From Chrysogorgia sp. JL179-B06 (Eukaryota; Cnidaria; Anthozoa; Scleralcyonacea; Chrysogorgiidae): a stretch of 64,000 bases of DNA. The stretch covers positions 696,001 through 760,000 of the forward strand of contig JAYKKM010000013.1 in NCBI GenBank assembly GCA_035772405.1, read 5' to 3'. Every line of letters begins with the position of its first letter. The first letter of the stretch is position 1. The notes under the pieces are model-generated. The model saw only the letters and a program-made list of their open reading frames with translations, was not told the DNA's origin and did not search any database. The translations under genes and the position numbers were made by a program. This document shows, in pieces, positions 35,201-45,150 of this stretch.

Positions 35201-38200
35201 AGTTTTACAGGAAAAGCAACTTGATGAAGCGAAAAAACACAATACACAAGAAGAGCAAGGTAATTGTAGAGGAATAGTTTAGTGCTGCCATTGCAATACT
35301 GTTACGAGCTATATATACGATCACCAACGCTAGCCTGCGAAACAGTTATGTAGGGGAAGTGTTGGCCCACGGTGGTTGGCCCAAAACCGAAGTATGAGGA
35401 TACCATAATTTGCCGGGAGGTCGCACATTCCAGGCGACCGAGGCCTCTATACTAAACTAACCAACTACGGTTGGGTTCGGCGCGGAACGCAACTCAGCAA
35501 CGACAGAGAAAGATCCATCTGCGTGCATGCAAAGTGCCCGGCCCCCCACCAGCAAGCTAGTCCGCCTCATAGGTGGAACGGAGGCAATGGCGTTGCGGTA
35601 CTCGCAGGAGGAAGCGAAAGGACAACTTCACTCTTTCCAACGAGTAATGTGGTATTGGTTGAGACCCTCAAAACGGAAGCAGCTCCGGTTGAGCCGATGA
35701 CGAATTAGGCCGAGGAGAGTTACAAAGCCAGCTGGGATGTCGCTCGCAGGACCGCAGAAGATTTGCGGTCGGGCGGAACAACGTCAGGAGACAGATGTAC
35801 TTCCCGACTCAACCCTTCTTAGTCCCTCTCATTAACAAATCGCCAAAAAATCAATATATAGGCATGAGCGCTTTGTATTATGGGATACCAGAAGTGAGTT
35901 AAACTTGCGTTTGGTTAATATATACCTTGAAGTTGTAGTGGTGGTTATTTTTTCGTTGTTTTCAACGATTTGTGTGTATTAATCAGACGTTTTAATTCTC
36001 ATTACATCCGTGGAAGCATTGGCGTTAAACTTTAACGCAATAAAAAACTTAAATATTGTATTTGGACTAATATTAGGTAGACGGTTAATTGGTATGACGG
36101 TTGGTTTTTTGGCCAATTGACTTTATTGAATAGTCAACAACATTTGAAATCACTTACTTTCGAAGTATTGAACCTTTCAACCGTCATTTATTCTTCGATC
36201 GAGCGCCAACTGCGAGTTTCACTCGTTTTCAATAACCCATAATGCACTTTTCATGTTCATTTTTCGAGATTCGTGTAGTGACTGATGCAGTCAATTTGCC
36301 ATGCATTTACAATTAAGGGGTCGGACTAAATTGCGAGTTAGAGTTTGCGAATTACGAGGTTGCGAGTTGGTGATTCTTTAGCATGAGATGGCGTTCGTTG
36401 GGGGCGGCTATTTTGCGAGTTGCGCCGTCGCGTGCGGGGTCGCGTTCTTCCCACAAACCCCCGCGCTTGGCGCAACTTCCTCAAATTGCAAATACCATAA
36501 TGCATTGTGCCTTGGGGGTAACTTTGAAGCAATTCATATGGAGTTAATTGGAATAAGGGAGCTACAGTCGGTAAACAGTATTGTTGTGCTCTTGTACACA
36601 ATATCAACAACAGCTTTTTATTTAATATCAACAACATATTCGCATTAACTCGCGTACAGTCGACAGGAGGCACAGGCTCCCCCGTCCCCTTGCTCCCCGA
36701 AAAACTACTGAACAAGTACCAATAGTTACCAATCACTATGTACATAAATCGCTATAAACTCAGCGAAGTAGTAAGAAAGATCGATTTTCTGTCAGCTTAA
36801 AACCATTTAAACTTGCTGTAAATTACTCTGAAAAGGCAGGAAATGCTATGCCCTTAAAATAATTTTGCCTTGTTACGGCCCTGCAAAAACTGGTTATCTT
36901 TTAACGTAGATTCTTTTCTCAAATATTGGAAAAGTTTATTTGTTTTGTGCTAAATAATTGCAGATTGGCAACTCGCAGATTTTTAAGTCGCAACTCGCAG
37001 ATTTTAACTCGCAAATGTTTACTCGCAACTCGCAGATTTTAACTCGCAACTCGCAGATTTTTAACTCGCACTCGCAGATTTTTAACTCGCACTCACAGAT
37101 TTTTAACTCGCACTCGCAGATTTTTAACTCGCACTCGCAGATTTTTAACTCGCACTCGCAGATTTTTAACTCGCACTCGCAGATTTTTAACTCGCAACTC
37201 GCAGATTTTTAACTCGCAACTCGCACTCGCAGATTTTTAACTCGCAACTCGCAGATTTTTAACTCGCAACTCGCACATTTTTAACTCGCACTCGCAGATT
37301 TTTAACTCGCAACTCGCACATTTTTAACTCGCAACTCGCACATTTTTAACTCGCAAACTCGAATGCTAGACAAACTCTACAATTAATGCATATCGTCAAT
37401 TTGAAGAAGAGATTGGGTTGGGAAAATAGTTCATATTCTCGTCACTGATAAATTGCCCTATTTTGTTCTACCATCTCATGCAATATAATTGTTCGTTACT
37501 GTTATTACTTGTCCTGTTTACAGGGTTCGTGCTACTCCTTGAATACTACTTGAATTAATGTCTGACTTTCAAGGGCGCTTATATCGTTATATAAAAGTAA
37601 AATCCTGAAATCCATAGTATAAAATTTTCTTACTTGTCATCACTCATCATTACCGGTAAGTCTCCGTAAGATGCTATAAACTCGAGAAACTGTGACAACT
37701 TGTAAAATGTTACATCAAGTAGAAGGTTAGGGAGCTACACTGGTCAATAAATTGCGGGCTCGGTTTTCCCGCCATTTTGTTATTTTTCGTTGTTCAGAAC
37801 ACCCCAAATACTCCTTGAAATCATGCTATTTGACTCCTTAAAAACTACTTAAATACTCCTTGAATTTAACTTTTCAATACCAGCACGAACCCTGTGTTTA
37901 TGTTATGTTCACTTCCTTTGATTTATTCATTTAGTTGTTAAAAAGGCAAAAGAAAGAACAGTGCTTAAAATGAACCAGTTTACGAAGGGTATAAAGTTCT
38001 TCCAGGAATACCTTGGGTTTACTTTCAAGAAAGTTAATGGTACTAATATGAGAATTTTAATTTTTTATTTGTGGTGGAGTTTTATTTTTTGCCACGAGGT
38101 AATGGACTGGTCATAAATTACCAGGGGGGAGGGTGGAGAAAGTGGGAGGGTCATAACTTTTTCAGCCCCTCAAAAGGGAGGGTAATAGAAAATTGAACTA

Positions 38201-40632
38201 TCAAAACGGAGGGTCACATAAATCAGAGTCAGCTTGAATTTCAGTATTTATATTTTGTTGAAATTATTAAACAATATACTGTGCCAGTGTCAATGTTGCT
38301 CAGATATGCTTCAGTATGAACGTTTATTTTAGGAGTTATTTTGTGCAGGGGGAGGGTCATGATATTTTTCGCTATTTCCAAGGGGAGGGTCACGCTATTT
38401 CATACTCATCGTCGCAGGAGGTCACATTTTTAAACACTTTTTACTTCGACCTCCATCCCACCTGGTAATTTATGACCAGTCCCTAAAATGTTTTGTTGAA
38501 TTCACATTATCTTCATTTGATTAAAGCTTTAGAAGATGTCATTGTATACGTACGGGTCTCACTAAAGGTATAGCAGTTTATGTCGTGGACGACGATGACG
38601 TTTTTGGAATATGGTAATTAGCTAGTACGATAAACAATGAAATCTAACCCTTAGTACTAACCATAATACAAAAACAGTATACTGGTATTAGAGTTAGTAT
38701 TAGGCTTATAATCAAAGTGTCTTGCAAATAGTCTTATATTAACTTAATAATTACGGAAAACCACCAGAAATAAGCCGTACAGCAGAAAATTTGTTACTCT
38801 GTTGGGTCTTTGATGTCATCTTGGAATCGTTAGGAACATGTTTTGAGCAATGGCGGACAAAGTTTTGGTGAGTTTGGAGCTTGAATTACTTGTGAAAAAT
38901 ATTCATTGTTAACTTCTTTTGCAAATGAGAAAACGTATTAACTTAAAATGATATTCTGTAATAAAAAACGACAGAAAAATTTTGTCTCGAAATTTCTATG
39001 AGGTGATATAGTTAACGAGAGCGAAGCCGAGTTAGAGTGCCTATCCGGGGTTTGGAGATTTTACATTTGTGATCTTTGGAATCTCTCGAGAAGAATTGTA
39101 AAATATCTTGTTGTGCGGAAATTTCATCTTGAAATTTTCATGCCTTTTCCCCCTACTAAAAGTGATGTACTATTCTCAGGAAATTACGTCAAAGCAGGGA
39201 CACGCAAAAACATTGCAGGAATTGAGCGAATTTTGTCTAAACAGGTGTGTTTAAAGTTCAGAGCCAAACGTTCTGTGGTGCAATGACTTCGCGCGTCCCT
39301 GCTTTGACGTCATTTCATGTGAATAGTAAATCAACTGTAGTAGGGGAAAAAGGCATGAAGATGAAATTTTCGAACGACAAGATATATTACATTTCCAAAG
39401 ATTACGAATATGTAAAATCCAAAAACCCCGGATTAGGTACTTTAACCGAGAGCTCATAATCTAATTGTTTTAGTAAAATCTAACATGTGTTCGTCATTCC
39501 TTCAAAATTATTTTGAAAAACGAGACATAAACATTGTTGCAGCATTAGACTACCAGTAAGTTTTTACTACTAATAATAGTCTTATTAACAAACACAACAG
39601 ACGTGTGTCTTTACAAATTGTTTATCTCGAACGTGGCCTAGTCGAAGGTATGTCAAAGGCGCCGCAGGCTGCCACCATACGACACATGTCTGACCACGGA
39701 GCACAGCTAATTTTACTGAGGGAGGAAAACCGGAGACCCCGGAGGAAAACCTAACTAATAACTCTACTCACATGAGTTCCAAGCTCGCGAATCAACACGA
39801 GGCCATTCCCAGTTGGTCATTCATCCAAGTACTAAAGGATTAGGTTTCACTGTTTATCGTACTATCTTACAATTGTCATGTTCCAGAACACTTTATCATC
39901 ATTCTCGTGCGGACGTCGTTCGGACATTTTCATGTGGTGTACTTTCAGTGACTCCCTAAACGTTCAGTAGCTTATTAAAATTCCACATGTGTCACGTATC
40001 TCACATTGTCATGTACCCCACCTTGGGAACTATGAATTAAGATATTGGGCATCTTGGCATCTTGCAAACATTTACTCTGTTCTTCAGATGATCATCTACA
40101 GTTTGTTTTCAAGTACATCGACCCCAAAGATCACGACGCTCCTTTTGTATTTACTGTGAAAATAGACGATGGTAGATATGATAGTGAGTATATTGTTGAC
40201 TAGTTTAGCATAATGATGTATTATTTGTGTATATTGGCGAATGTGGTAGCTTGGTTGACATGTGATGATCGCCAAGCTTTTAAACTCAGAAAACTCCTCT
40301 CAATTTCTGAGCGGAGGAACAAAACCAGTCAGGTAATCAATCTCGTACCCAGACCCAAGCATCCCCGGCCGCGCGGGTAATGCTTGGTTGTCAGGGAATC
40401 GGAATGTTTCTCAGATTAAAAGCTTCAGGAGTATGCGCATTGAAATAATCATACATTAGTTCCTCTTTCCATTTTTGGAAGCTTATCCCTTGTTCTTTCA
40501 CTTTTTCCAGTTAAAGACTGTTCTCCGACGATTGGCCAGCTTAGTTCGTTGACAGATGAACTTAATAAGACAAATGATTTCTCAAAATTTGTCGTTGGCG
40601 TTCGCAAAGGTTTTAAAGAACTTGTTGGATAA
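26294..40632 (+). CDS. SPC25: Kinetochore protein Spc25 homologue
   Basis: Subunit of the NDC80 complex, which couples kinetochores to spindle microtubules in mitosis; Spc25 pairs with Spc24 at the centromeric end. Six exons join in phase 1 throughout: 26294-26447, 26580-26645, 35113-35259, 37935-38039, 40088-40183 and 40511-40632, giving 229 residues (human Spc25 has 224). Donors are GTAAAT, GTGAGG, GTAATT, GTACTA and GTGAGT; all acceptors are AG. Residues ~52-150 are polar and rich in K, E and Q, as expected for the coiled coil. The C-terminal RWD-type globular domain is clear: LQFVFKYIDPKDHDAPFVF (exon 5), then LNKTNDFSKFVVGVRKGF (exon 6), matching human LQFIFTNIDPKN and KTNNFSAFLANVRKAF. 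The N-terminus is divergent, so the start ATG is less certain than the rest. Introns 2 (8.5 kb), 3 (2.7 kb) and 4 (2.0 kb) carry most of the repeats. Confidence 0.93.
26646..27060. other. SPC25 intron 2, first part
   Basis: Intronic sequence with no recognisable repeat or exon. Confidence 0.5.
27064..28375. mobile_element. Degenerate hAT-like TIR element, host of a nested element
   Basis: The ends GCACCCAAAATAACGG and CTGTTATTTCGAGCCTTGG are related to the TIRs of the element at 48647-49588. Both also share the internal TGACCGGTCA palindrome and GGTCAGCATGACCGGTCA / TGACCGGTCATGCTGA inverted blocks. The termini are decayed and no clear duplication remains. Confidence 0.6.
27514..28054. mobile_element. 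Non-autonomous hAT-type element with TSD GTCTGACA
   Basis: The TIRs TAGGGATGCACCGGAACC and GGTTCCGGTGCATCCCTA flank 541 bp. A perfect 8-bp duplication GTCTGACA stands at 27506-27513 and 28055-28062. Sub-terminal GGCCGGAAC / GTTCCGGCC repeats are dense at both ends, as in transposase-binding regions of hAT elements. It is nested in the 27-28.4 kb element. Confidence 0.93.
28376..29460. other. SPC25 intron 2, no feature recognised
   Basis: AT-rich intronic sequence. A 124-codon minus frame at 28341-28715 has no family signature. Confidence 0.4.
29466..30272. mobile_element. Possible TIR element with TAACGTCAGTCAC repeats
   Basis: CCTGGGTAATTCCATG near 29466 and TGGAATTACCCACCTGGG near 30255 are inverted. 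TAACGTCAGTCACA occurs at 29867, 29882 and 30240, and TAACGTCAGTC at 30070. No target duplication was found, so the boundaries are approximate. Confidence 0.4.
30387..30449 (-). repeat. 5S rRNA-derived (SINE3-like) fragment
   Basis: On the minus strand GAAGTTAAGCCATGTTGG, then GGTTAATACTTGGATGGGTG and ACC-AAC-AAGGTATACC reproduce the internal promoter and 3' region of 5S rRNA. The 5' third is absent. Conserved downstream blocks are shared in part with the fragment at 39804-39846. Confidence 0.75.
30705..31160. repeat. 17-bp tandem array (~26 copies)
   Basis: The unit GGTTACTGCGTCGTCGA repeats with few changes; the first copies (GGTTACCACGTCGTCGA and CCACCAC variants) are more divergent. Because 17 is not a multiple of three, each frame cycles through the same 51-bp super-repeat and stays open. 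The resulting 164- and 204-codon frames are not considered genes. It lies in SPC25 intron 2. Confidence 0.95.
31497..31612 (+). repeat. Dispersed repeat, copy 2 of 2
   Basis: Matches 13720-13840 in the same orientation at high identity. Confidence 0.7.
31675..31725 (+). repeat. Telomere-like repeat core
   Basis: GGTTAGGGTTAGAAAACTCA, then TTAGGCGGGGGTTAGGGTTA. Nearly identical to the core at 17538-17575. Confidence 0.8.
31790..33540. mobile_element. Long TIR element split by a nested hAT-type element
   Basis: The left arm (about 31795-31890; CCACTGACCTCTATATATAA, then GATGGCGTAAGCAGAGGTTA) is inverted at the right arm (about 33430-33535; TAACCTCTGCTGCCATC, then TTATGTAGAGGTCAGTGC). The arms are ~100 bp and imperfect. 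The element at 32309-33176 inserted inside. Confidence 0.75.
32309..33176. mobile_element. Non-autonomous hAT-type element with TSD AGAGTGGC
   Basis: The TIRs CAGGGCCGTAGCGAG and TTTCGCAACGGCCCTG flank 868 bp with no transposase. A perfect 8-bp duplication AGAGTGGC stands at 32301-32308 and 33177-33184. A C-run sits near the right end. Confidence 0.92.
33541..34140. other. SPC25 intron 2, AT-rich sequence
   Basis: A half copy of the ATGGCGGCCATTTTGAATAA MITE end is at 33543. Otherwise no feature is recognised. Confidence 0.45.
34190..34850 (+). repeat. Telomere-like 24-bp array within a degenerate repeat
   Basis: 34685-34796 begins GGTTAGGGTTAGGTTTAAGG and continues as about three 24-bp units of AAGGTTAAGTTTAGGATTGG plus GATC. 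TTTTTCTGGTCTTTATTTT precedes it and also occurs at 34205. Similar flanks (TGTCTTTATTTTTCGTTAGG and AGTTCTAGAAAATGTGAAGG) occur at 48.6 and 49.65 kb. The 143-codon frame at 34143-34574 resembles no known protein. Confidence 0.6.
35340..35830. repeat. GC-rich block of unknown origin
   Basis: About 490 bp with clearly higher GC than its surroundings starts 80 bp after SPC25 exon 3. It ends in CTTAGTCCCTCTCATTAACA, which recurs almost unchanged at about 50308. No long frame, fold or family was recognised. It could be an untranslated end of a retroelement. Confidence 0.45.
35835..36330. other. SPC25 intron 3, no feature recognised
   Basis: AT-rich intronic sequence without recognisable repeats or exons. 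Confidence 0.4.
36335..36385. repeat. GCGAGTT-rich end, inverted to the 37-kb array
   Basis: GCGAGTTAGAGTTTGCGAAT and GTTGCGAGTT are the inverse of the AACTCGCAAACTCG units that end the array at about 37360. The pair may mark the two ends of one element of about 1 kb. Confidence 0.45.
36958..37365. repeat. 21-bp tandem array AACTCGCACTCGCAGATTTTT
   Basis: Some 18-20 units vary in length by one to three bases, mostly through duplication of ACTCGC. Toward the right end AGATTTTT is replaced by ACATTTTT. It lies in SPC25 intron 3, about 570 bp before exon 4. The 84-codon frame through it (NSHSQIF repeated) is a by-product of the period. Confidence 0.95.
38104..38482. mobile_element. MITE with GGACTGGTCATAAATTACCAGG ends (22 bp; arms ~37 bp)
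   Basis: The terminal 20 bp GGACTGGTCATAAATTACCA is perfectly inverted at the right end, and the next ~15 bp are imperfectly inverted. Internal GGGAGGGTCA-type units repeat. No clear target duplication. It lies in SPC25 intron 4, 64 bp after exon 4. Confidence 0.85.
39010..39462. mobile_element. Foldback element with ~200-bp arms
   Basis: The arms run from about 39010 and 39462 inward. Paired blocks include CCGGGGTTTGGA / TCCAAAAACCCCGG, GAAATTTCATCTTGAAATTT / AGATGAAATTTTCG, and TGACGTCA-containing ACGTCAAAGCAGGGACACGC / GCGTCCCTGCTTTGACGT. The overlapping 70-codon frames on both strands are products of the symmetry. Confidence 0.85.
39804..39846 (-). repeat. 5S rRNA-derived (SINE3-like) fragment, second copy
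   Basis: The minus strand reads TTAGTACTTGGATGAATGAC then CAACTGGGAAT, matching the 3' part of 5S rRNA. The flank (about 39660-39800), with CCGGAGGAAAACC motifs, and the CATGTCTGACCAC block near 39690 are shared with the 30.3-kb copy. Confidence 0.65.
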
Positions 40633-40756
40633 TGGATATGTGTTGTATATACTATGATCTTAGTTTGCACGATGGTATACCTAACGTGTTCTCTAGTCCA
40701 ACAGCGTCCTCCAGCCTAAAATCAAGTGTTATTGAATTGAAATCTGAACATATATG

Positions 40757-41485
40757 TAGGGGTGCATCGGATAGTGCTTTTTACTATCCGGCCGGATACC
40801 GGATTTACCGGATAGTTGAAAAATATCCGGCCGGATACCGGATATTTTCGTATACACGGTGCAGTCCTTTTCAGGTAGGATCGTTGAATTGCCATATTTT
40901 GACTAGTTTCTGGCCTATAACCTGCATTGTGACCGAAATATGATTCGATGTTTCAATTCAGGGTTTGAGCCTGCAGTTAGTATAACTGCAATCTCAAATA
41001 GTACTGTAGTATAAATAGTATTAAACTATGAAAAATTGAAAATGAAATGATTAATTCAACTTGGTCTAAGTCAACTTGGTCTACGAGTCCTGCCTTCGCC
41101 TATTGTAATGAACGTTGGAACTGAAAAGAAAGTTGGTTACAAACTCACACGTTTGAAACGTAAACATATCCGTTAAAACGCTCACGCCTAACGGTTGCTT
41201 GCAAATGGTAGTAGTTATTGACTTGCTGAACTTAATTTTTGCAAAAGAAGATACCGTAGTTAACCATAACCAACAATACTGCAACAGTAAACAAGCTCAA
41301 TATTGCTATTTTGTTGTATTGATATCTATTTTTATTATATTTGAATTAACACAAATTTAATACGCCTTGTAAAACTGTCAAAAACAAATTATCCGGTATG
41401 CGGCCGGTAATAGATAATATCCGAGAGATTATAGATAGTGAGATTATGCACTAATCCGGCAGGATACTAAATCCGGTGCACCCTA
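40757..41485. mobile_element. Non-autonomous hAT-type element with TSD CATATATG
   Basis: The TIRs TAGGGGTGCATCGGAT and ATCCGGTGCACCCTA flank 729 bp. A perfect 8-bp duplication CATATATG stands at 40749-40756 and 41486-41493. Sub-terminal CCGGCCGGATA repeats are dense. It starts 124 bp after the SPC25 stop codon, so it may lie in the 3' UTR. Confidence 0.93.
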
Positions 41486-41529
41486 CATATATGATCAATT
41501 TAATATTTCAATACAAATCTAAAACTCTC

Positions 41530-41770
41530 TAAGGTTGGTGTGCTGCAGAAATAGTGTATAGGAGGTATAACGTTTCAAGCGAACTGCAACGGCCTTTACT
41601 CTCTGACGAATGGCCTTTGCTCTCTGACGAATGGCCTTTACTCTCTGACGAATGGCCTTTGCTCTCTGCCGAATGGCCTTTGCTCTCTGCCGAATGGCCT
41701 TTGCTCGAAATGCTAGACGACCTATAGTTCTGTGACCTATACGTTACTTCGGCAGTACACCAACTTTTTA
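41530..41770. repeat. TIR repeat with internal 21-bp array (family also at 1.4 and 23 kb)
   Basis: The ends AAGGTTGGTGTGCTGCAGAA and CGGCAGTACACCAACTTT are inverted. The middle (41584-41715) holds five to six units of GAATGGCCTTTGCTCTCTGAC. Single units of the same family (CTCTGACGAAAGGCCT, CGCTCGAAACGTTAGACAAC) occur at 1.37-1.52 kb and 22.94-23.08 kb. Confidence 0.8.
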
Positions 41771-41771
41771 A

Positions 41772-41962
41772 GGTCCGTTTACACAGGCGATTTTTGATGC
41801 GATTTTTCCCTTTTTAACACATGCGAACGAATGGATTGTCCTACGAATGTATTGAACCATTTGTGCAGATGTATGACGTTCAATACTTTAGTGAGTCATC
41901 CACTATATAGCATACGTCAGGGTCAGAAAAATTGCAGCAAAAATCGCCTGTGTAAACGGGCC
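41772..41962. mobile_element. MITE flanked by TTAA (piggyBac-type target)
   Basis: The TIRs GGTCCGTTTACACAGGCGAT and ATCGCCTGTGTAAACGGGCC continue inward to AATTTTTG-type blocks. TTAA is present at both borders (41768-41771, 41963-41966). 191 bp, non-coding. Confidence 0.85.
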
Positions 41963-41987
41963 TTAACAGTTTTCGATTTGTACTTTA

Positions 41988-42475
41988 GGGATCGGTCATT
42001 ATTTATGGTCGGGGTCGGAGAGAAATAGATTGGAAAAAAACAAATTAAGATCAGAAATTTAACCGTCCCAACCATTTATGGGTAAAAAGACAACTTTTAC
42101 CCAACCCAAGAAGAAAAAAGTTAGATGAAGCTCAATTCCCAGTATATCGTCGATACAAGTTTTAATAACAAACCCAAACAGATATACAGATTACAGATAG
42201 ATCCTCCTGTAACTTTCAGATTATTATCTCCCTATCAATACAGAGTAGGAATCCAAGGAAAACAAGGAGAAGAATACAACAATAAAAGCTAATGTACAAT
42301 GATGACTAAAAAGAACGGATGACGAGATTCCAATTTTAAATGATGAACTCTTAATTTTTTTTATGTGAATAGTCACGAAAATTTTGCTACCCAACCGTTT
42401 AGGTCTTAGAATTTTTCAGTTACCCAACTATTTTCTCTTCGGCGTCCACCCCGGCAATAAATAATTACCGGTTCC
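41988..42475. mobile_element. MITE with ~45-bp imperfect TIRs
   Basis: The left GGGATCGGTCATTATTTATG and GTCGGGGTCGGAGAGAAATAG blocks are mirrored by CTATTTTCTCTTCGGCGTCC and ATAAATAATTACCGGTTCC. Internal ACCCAACC motifs are common. No transposase. Confidence 0.75.
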
Positions 42476-42830
42476 TTACACTATATAATATTTCTATTTA
42501 TTTTTGAAAAAGGTAGGTTCTGATTGACTATAACTGTATAGAAACGTGGAGGTTTTCCCGTCGTTTTTGAAATCAAACGAAAGCATGCTAAAACGTTTTT
42601 AAAAGTTTAAAAAATGTAAAATTCTTATCTTTTAAGACAACTTTCATAGATATATTGTCGAACTTGATGTAACAAAAACGCAGAATTTATAACTGGAAAA
42701 TGTATGGCGATTTCTCGTTCTCCCAAATTTCGTGTTTCTATAACTGTATGGAAACACCATTTGCGAACGCGCTGACATACCGGAGATGGTAGTTATCTTG
42801 AAAAATCAACAACTGAGTTAGGACGTGGAG

Positions 42831-43055
42831 AGGATGCCAAGCGGCCGCTTGCTGAAGGACGTTCTCTACGGTGAACTCGCAACTGGTTCCAGGAAGCGTC
42901 GGCTGCGTTATAAAGAGGAAAGCGGCAAGGTGTGGAACGACTGAAAGTGGGACGTGTGGAACCGCGCCGCCAAAAGAGGCTTTGAAGAAAAGACGACGCT
43001 CTGAGGGGCACTGGAGATGCCCCCATTTTTTACACAGCAAGCAAGGCACGCGTTA
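42831..43055 (+). mobile_element. LINE remnant: post-reverse-transcriptase tail
   Basis: The frame from 42831 reads RMPSGRLLKDVLYGELATGS then RKRRLRYKEESGKVWND and stops at 42942. This is the RMP-x-RLPK-x-VLYGEL-x-G-R-x-LRYKD signature that follows the reverse transcriptase in many animal LINEs. Frameshifted sequence continues to about 43055. The opposing 103-codon minus frame is a shadow. Confidence 0.75.
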
Positions 43056-43059
43056 AAAT

Positions 43060-44785
43060 AATATTATAACCAAAGCAGCCCTGGACTCCAGCCTCAAATC
43101 AACCATCATTTAAATATCGTCTGTCTTACAAGCTCCCACATTCACTATAACACAACTAAAAGAACAATCTTGTGAACAATCTATCATTTTGTGTTATAGT
43201 TTAGTGTTAAAACATTGAAGTGCTGCTCAAATAAACAGTTTCCCAACGTAACCGTGAGACATTCAAAGCGGTCAACAAATGAGCTGAGCACGGTTGAACG
43301 ATTGAACTCAAACGTTGCTATTGGATTATTGCTTCATAACAAAAAACAATGTGTTCAGCAACCAATCCAGCACAACCCCAACACAACACCAATCCTAGGA
43401 AGAAACTTAAGGTGGGGGCCGGGTTAACATTTCGTCCCACCGGATACTAAAAAGATCGTCCAGAAGACGATTGCTTACGGGAGGAGGTCACAGAATTCCA
43501 GGGATAAATGGACTACCGAGTCGAGGGGTAAGCGAAAATGTGAGATGCGAAGAAAACTGCATTCGTAGATCTGTTTTGTCGGGTCCGATAAGCTATTTCC
43601 AACAGCGTAACTTTTTAACTCATTCTTCCTAGTACTGTAATCACTGTTTTTGGTACCATTGTACTTTAATAAACCATTTATTATTATAATATCTTGTGCA
43701 TAGAGCAATAAAAAATTGTGAAGCAATAATGAACATGCCGGGGAAAATGATCGCCATGTTTGTGTACCTATACGAAAATATGGCGGCCAAAAAACTACGA
43801 CGAAATGAAGCCGAATTCTCAATAAAAATTATTAGTTTTTACTTCAAAATGTTTTAGATATCACTTCTATAGCTTAAACCATGGATAGTAGAAAGACTGG
43901 ATAGGAAACTAAGATCACGTGTGACGTTTCCAGCGTGCTGATTGGTTAAGGTAATAAGGCACCAGTTGATCGCATGAAAACCTAGTTGAAAATCGTGATG
44001 TCACAAAATCTCCATCAATCGCAACTTTTAGCAATAATACAGCTAAAAATATAACAATGCCACTTTACGATGGAATATCCGACTACCATTACTCATTTTA
44101 GGCGAAAAGTTCCAACTTTAGACGGTGAAAAACGCGTCGCAAATTTCAACTAAAACAACGGTAGTTTTACGACGCCAGTTTCTTCACAACAAAAAGAAAA
44201 CAGCTGAAACAAAGACTAACAACATTTACCTCGAACACTTTTTATGACTGAAACTCGATTTTTGTGAACGTCTTCCATTTTTAATAGAGCCAAATCACTT
44301 TACCCAGGTTGTGATGTCACTAACTTCCCAGTTAATTAGGCAAACTATGACAACAAGATGGTGGAGGACAGGATTGTCTTTGGTCAAAATTAGTGCTGTT
44401 GTTTTGCACAAGCGATTTTAATCAACCAATCACAAAACTTGTTCATATGATAGGTGGAAACTCTATCCAAACGTCTCGGTATTTCTTTTGTTACTATCTT
44501 ATGAATTATTAAGTATAATTTCTGAGCTTAAACGAGTTCTGATTGGCTGACTGGCCAGTAACTCTCATATACAAATAACAGTAGTGTTTTTGTGACCAGA
44601 CTTTCCAGTCCCTTCTCGGAATCAGCATTTTGATGTATTAAAAATGGCAACTATACTATTATAACTAATAAATCGTCGAAAGGGCTAATAAACATAGCAT
44701 AAAGACACTGTATAAAATAACCGGAAGTAAATGAGCGAGAACACGCTGTCTGATTGGTTACTGAGCTCAAAAACCGTGCATTATA
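43060..44785. other. Intergenic region between SPC25 and ATIC, mostly unclassified
   Basis: A partial copy of the CTCCCACATTCACTATAAC family lies at about 43130. Block 44290-44345 (TTAACTGGGAAGTTAGTGAC in inverse) matches 58120-58165 in opposite orientation. No gene is recognised. Confidence 0.45.
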
Positions 44786-44796
44786 ACTCAATAAAG

Positions 44797-45142
44797 CAGG
44801 GCCGGATTAACGTCGCGCGAGGCCCCCGTACCCCCCCCCCCCCGTTATGAAAACCTAACTAATTGAATTCAAAGACACAAAATTGTTAAATAATCGTTTT
44901 CAATTTTATACGCAAATCATCGCAATTTCGCAGCCAATCTATCTCTCACTGGGGCCAAGCCTAGGGGGCGAGGCCCTTAAATTCGCGAGGCCCCTAAATG
45001 TGCGAGGCCCCTAAATTCGCGAGGCACCTAAAATGGGCGTGTCCCAATAGAAAATGGGCGTGTCCCAGTAAAAATGGGCGTGGCCCAGTAAAGCGCGAGG
45101 CCCGTGGCATATGCCGCATCTGCCACGGTTAATCTGGCACTG
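44797..45142. mobile_element. Non-autonomous hAT-type element with TSD CAATAAAG
   Basis: The TIRs CAGGGCCGGATTAACG and CGGTTAATCTGGCACTG flank 346 bp. A perfect 8-bp duplication CAATAAAG stands at 44789-44796 and 45143-45150. Internal GCGAGGCCCCTAAAT and AATGGGCGTGTCCCAGTA repeats. No transposase. Confidence 0.92.
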
Positions 45143-45150
45143 CAATAAAG

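Noticed and set aside
36958..37212. 84-codon frame with NSHSQIF repeats
   Set aside because: By-product of the 21-bp array in an intron.
39247..39459. Overlapping 68- and 70-codon frames on opposite strands
   Set aside because: They lie in one arm of a long foldback element, and similar open frames on both strands follow from the symmetry.
42738..43049. 103-codon minus frame rich in Cys and Pro
   Set aside because: Antisense shadow of the plus-strand LINE tail with the RMP...VLYGEL signature.
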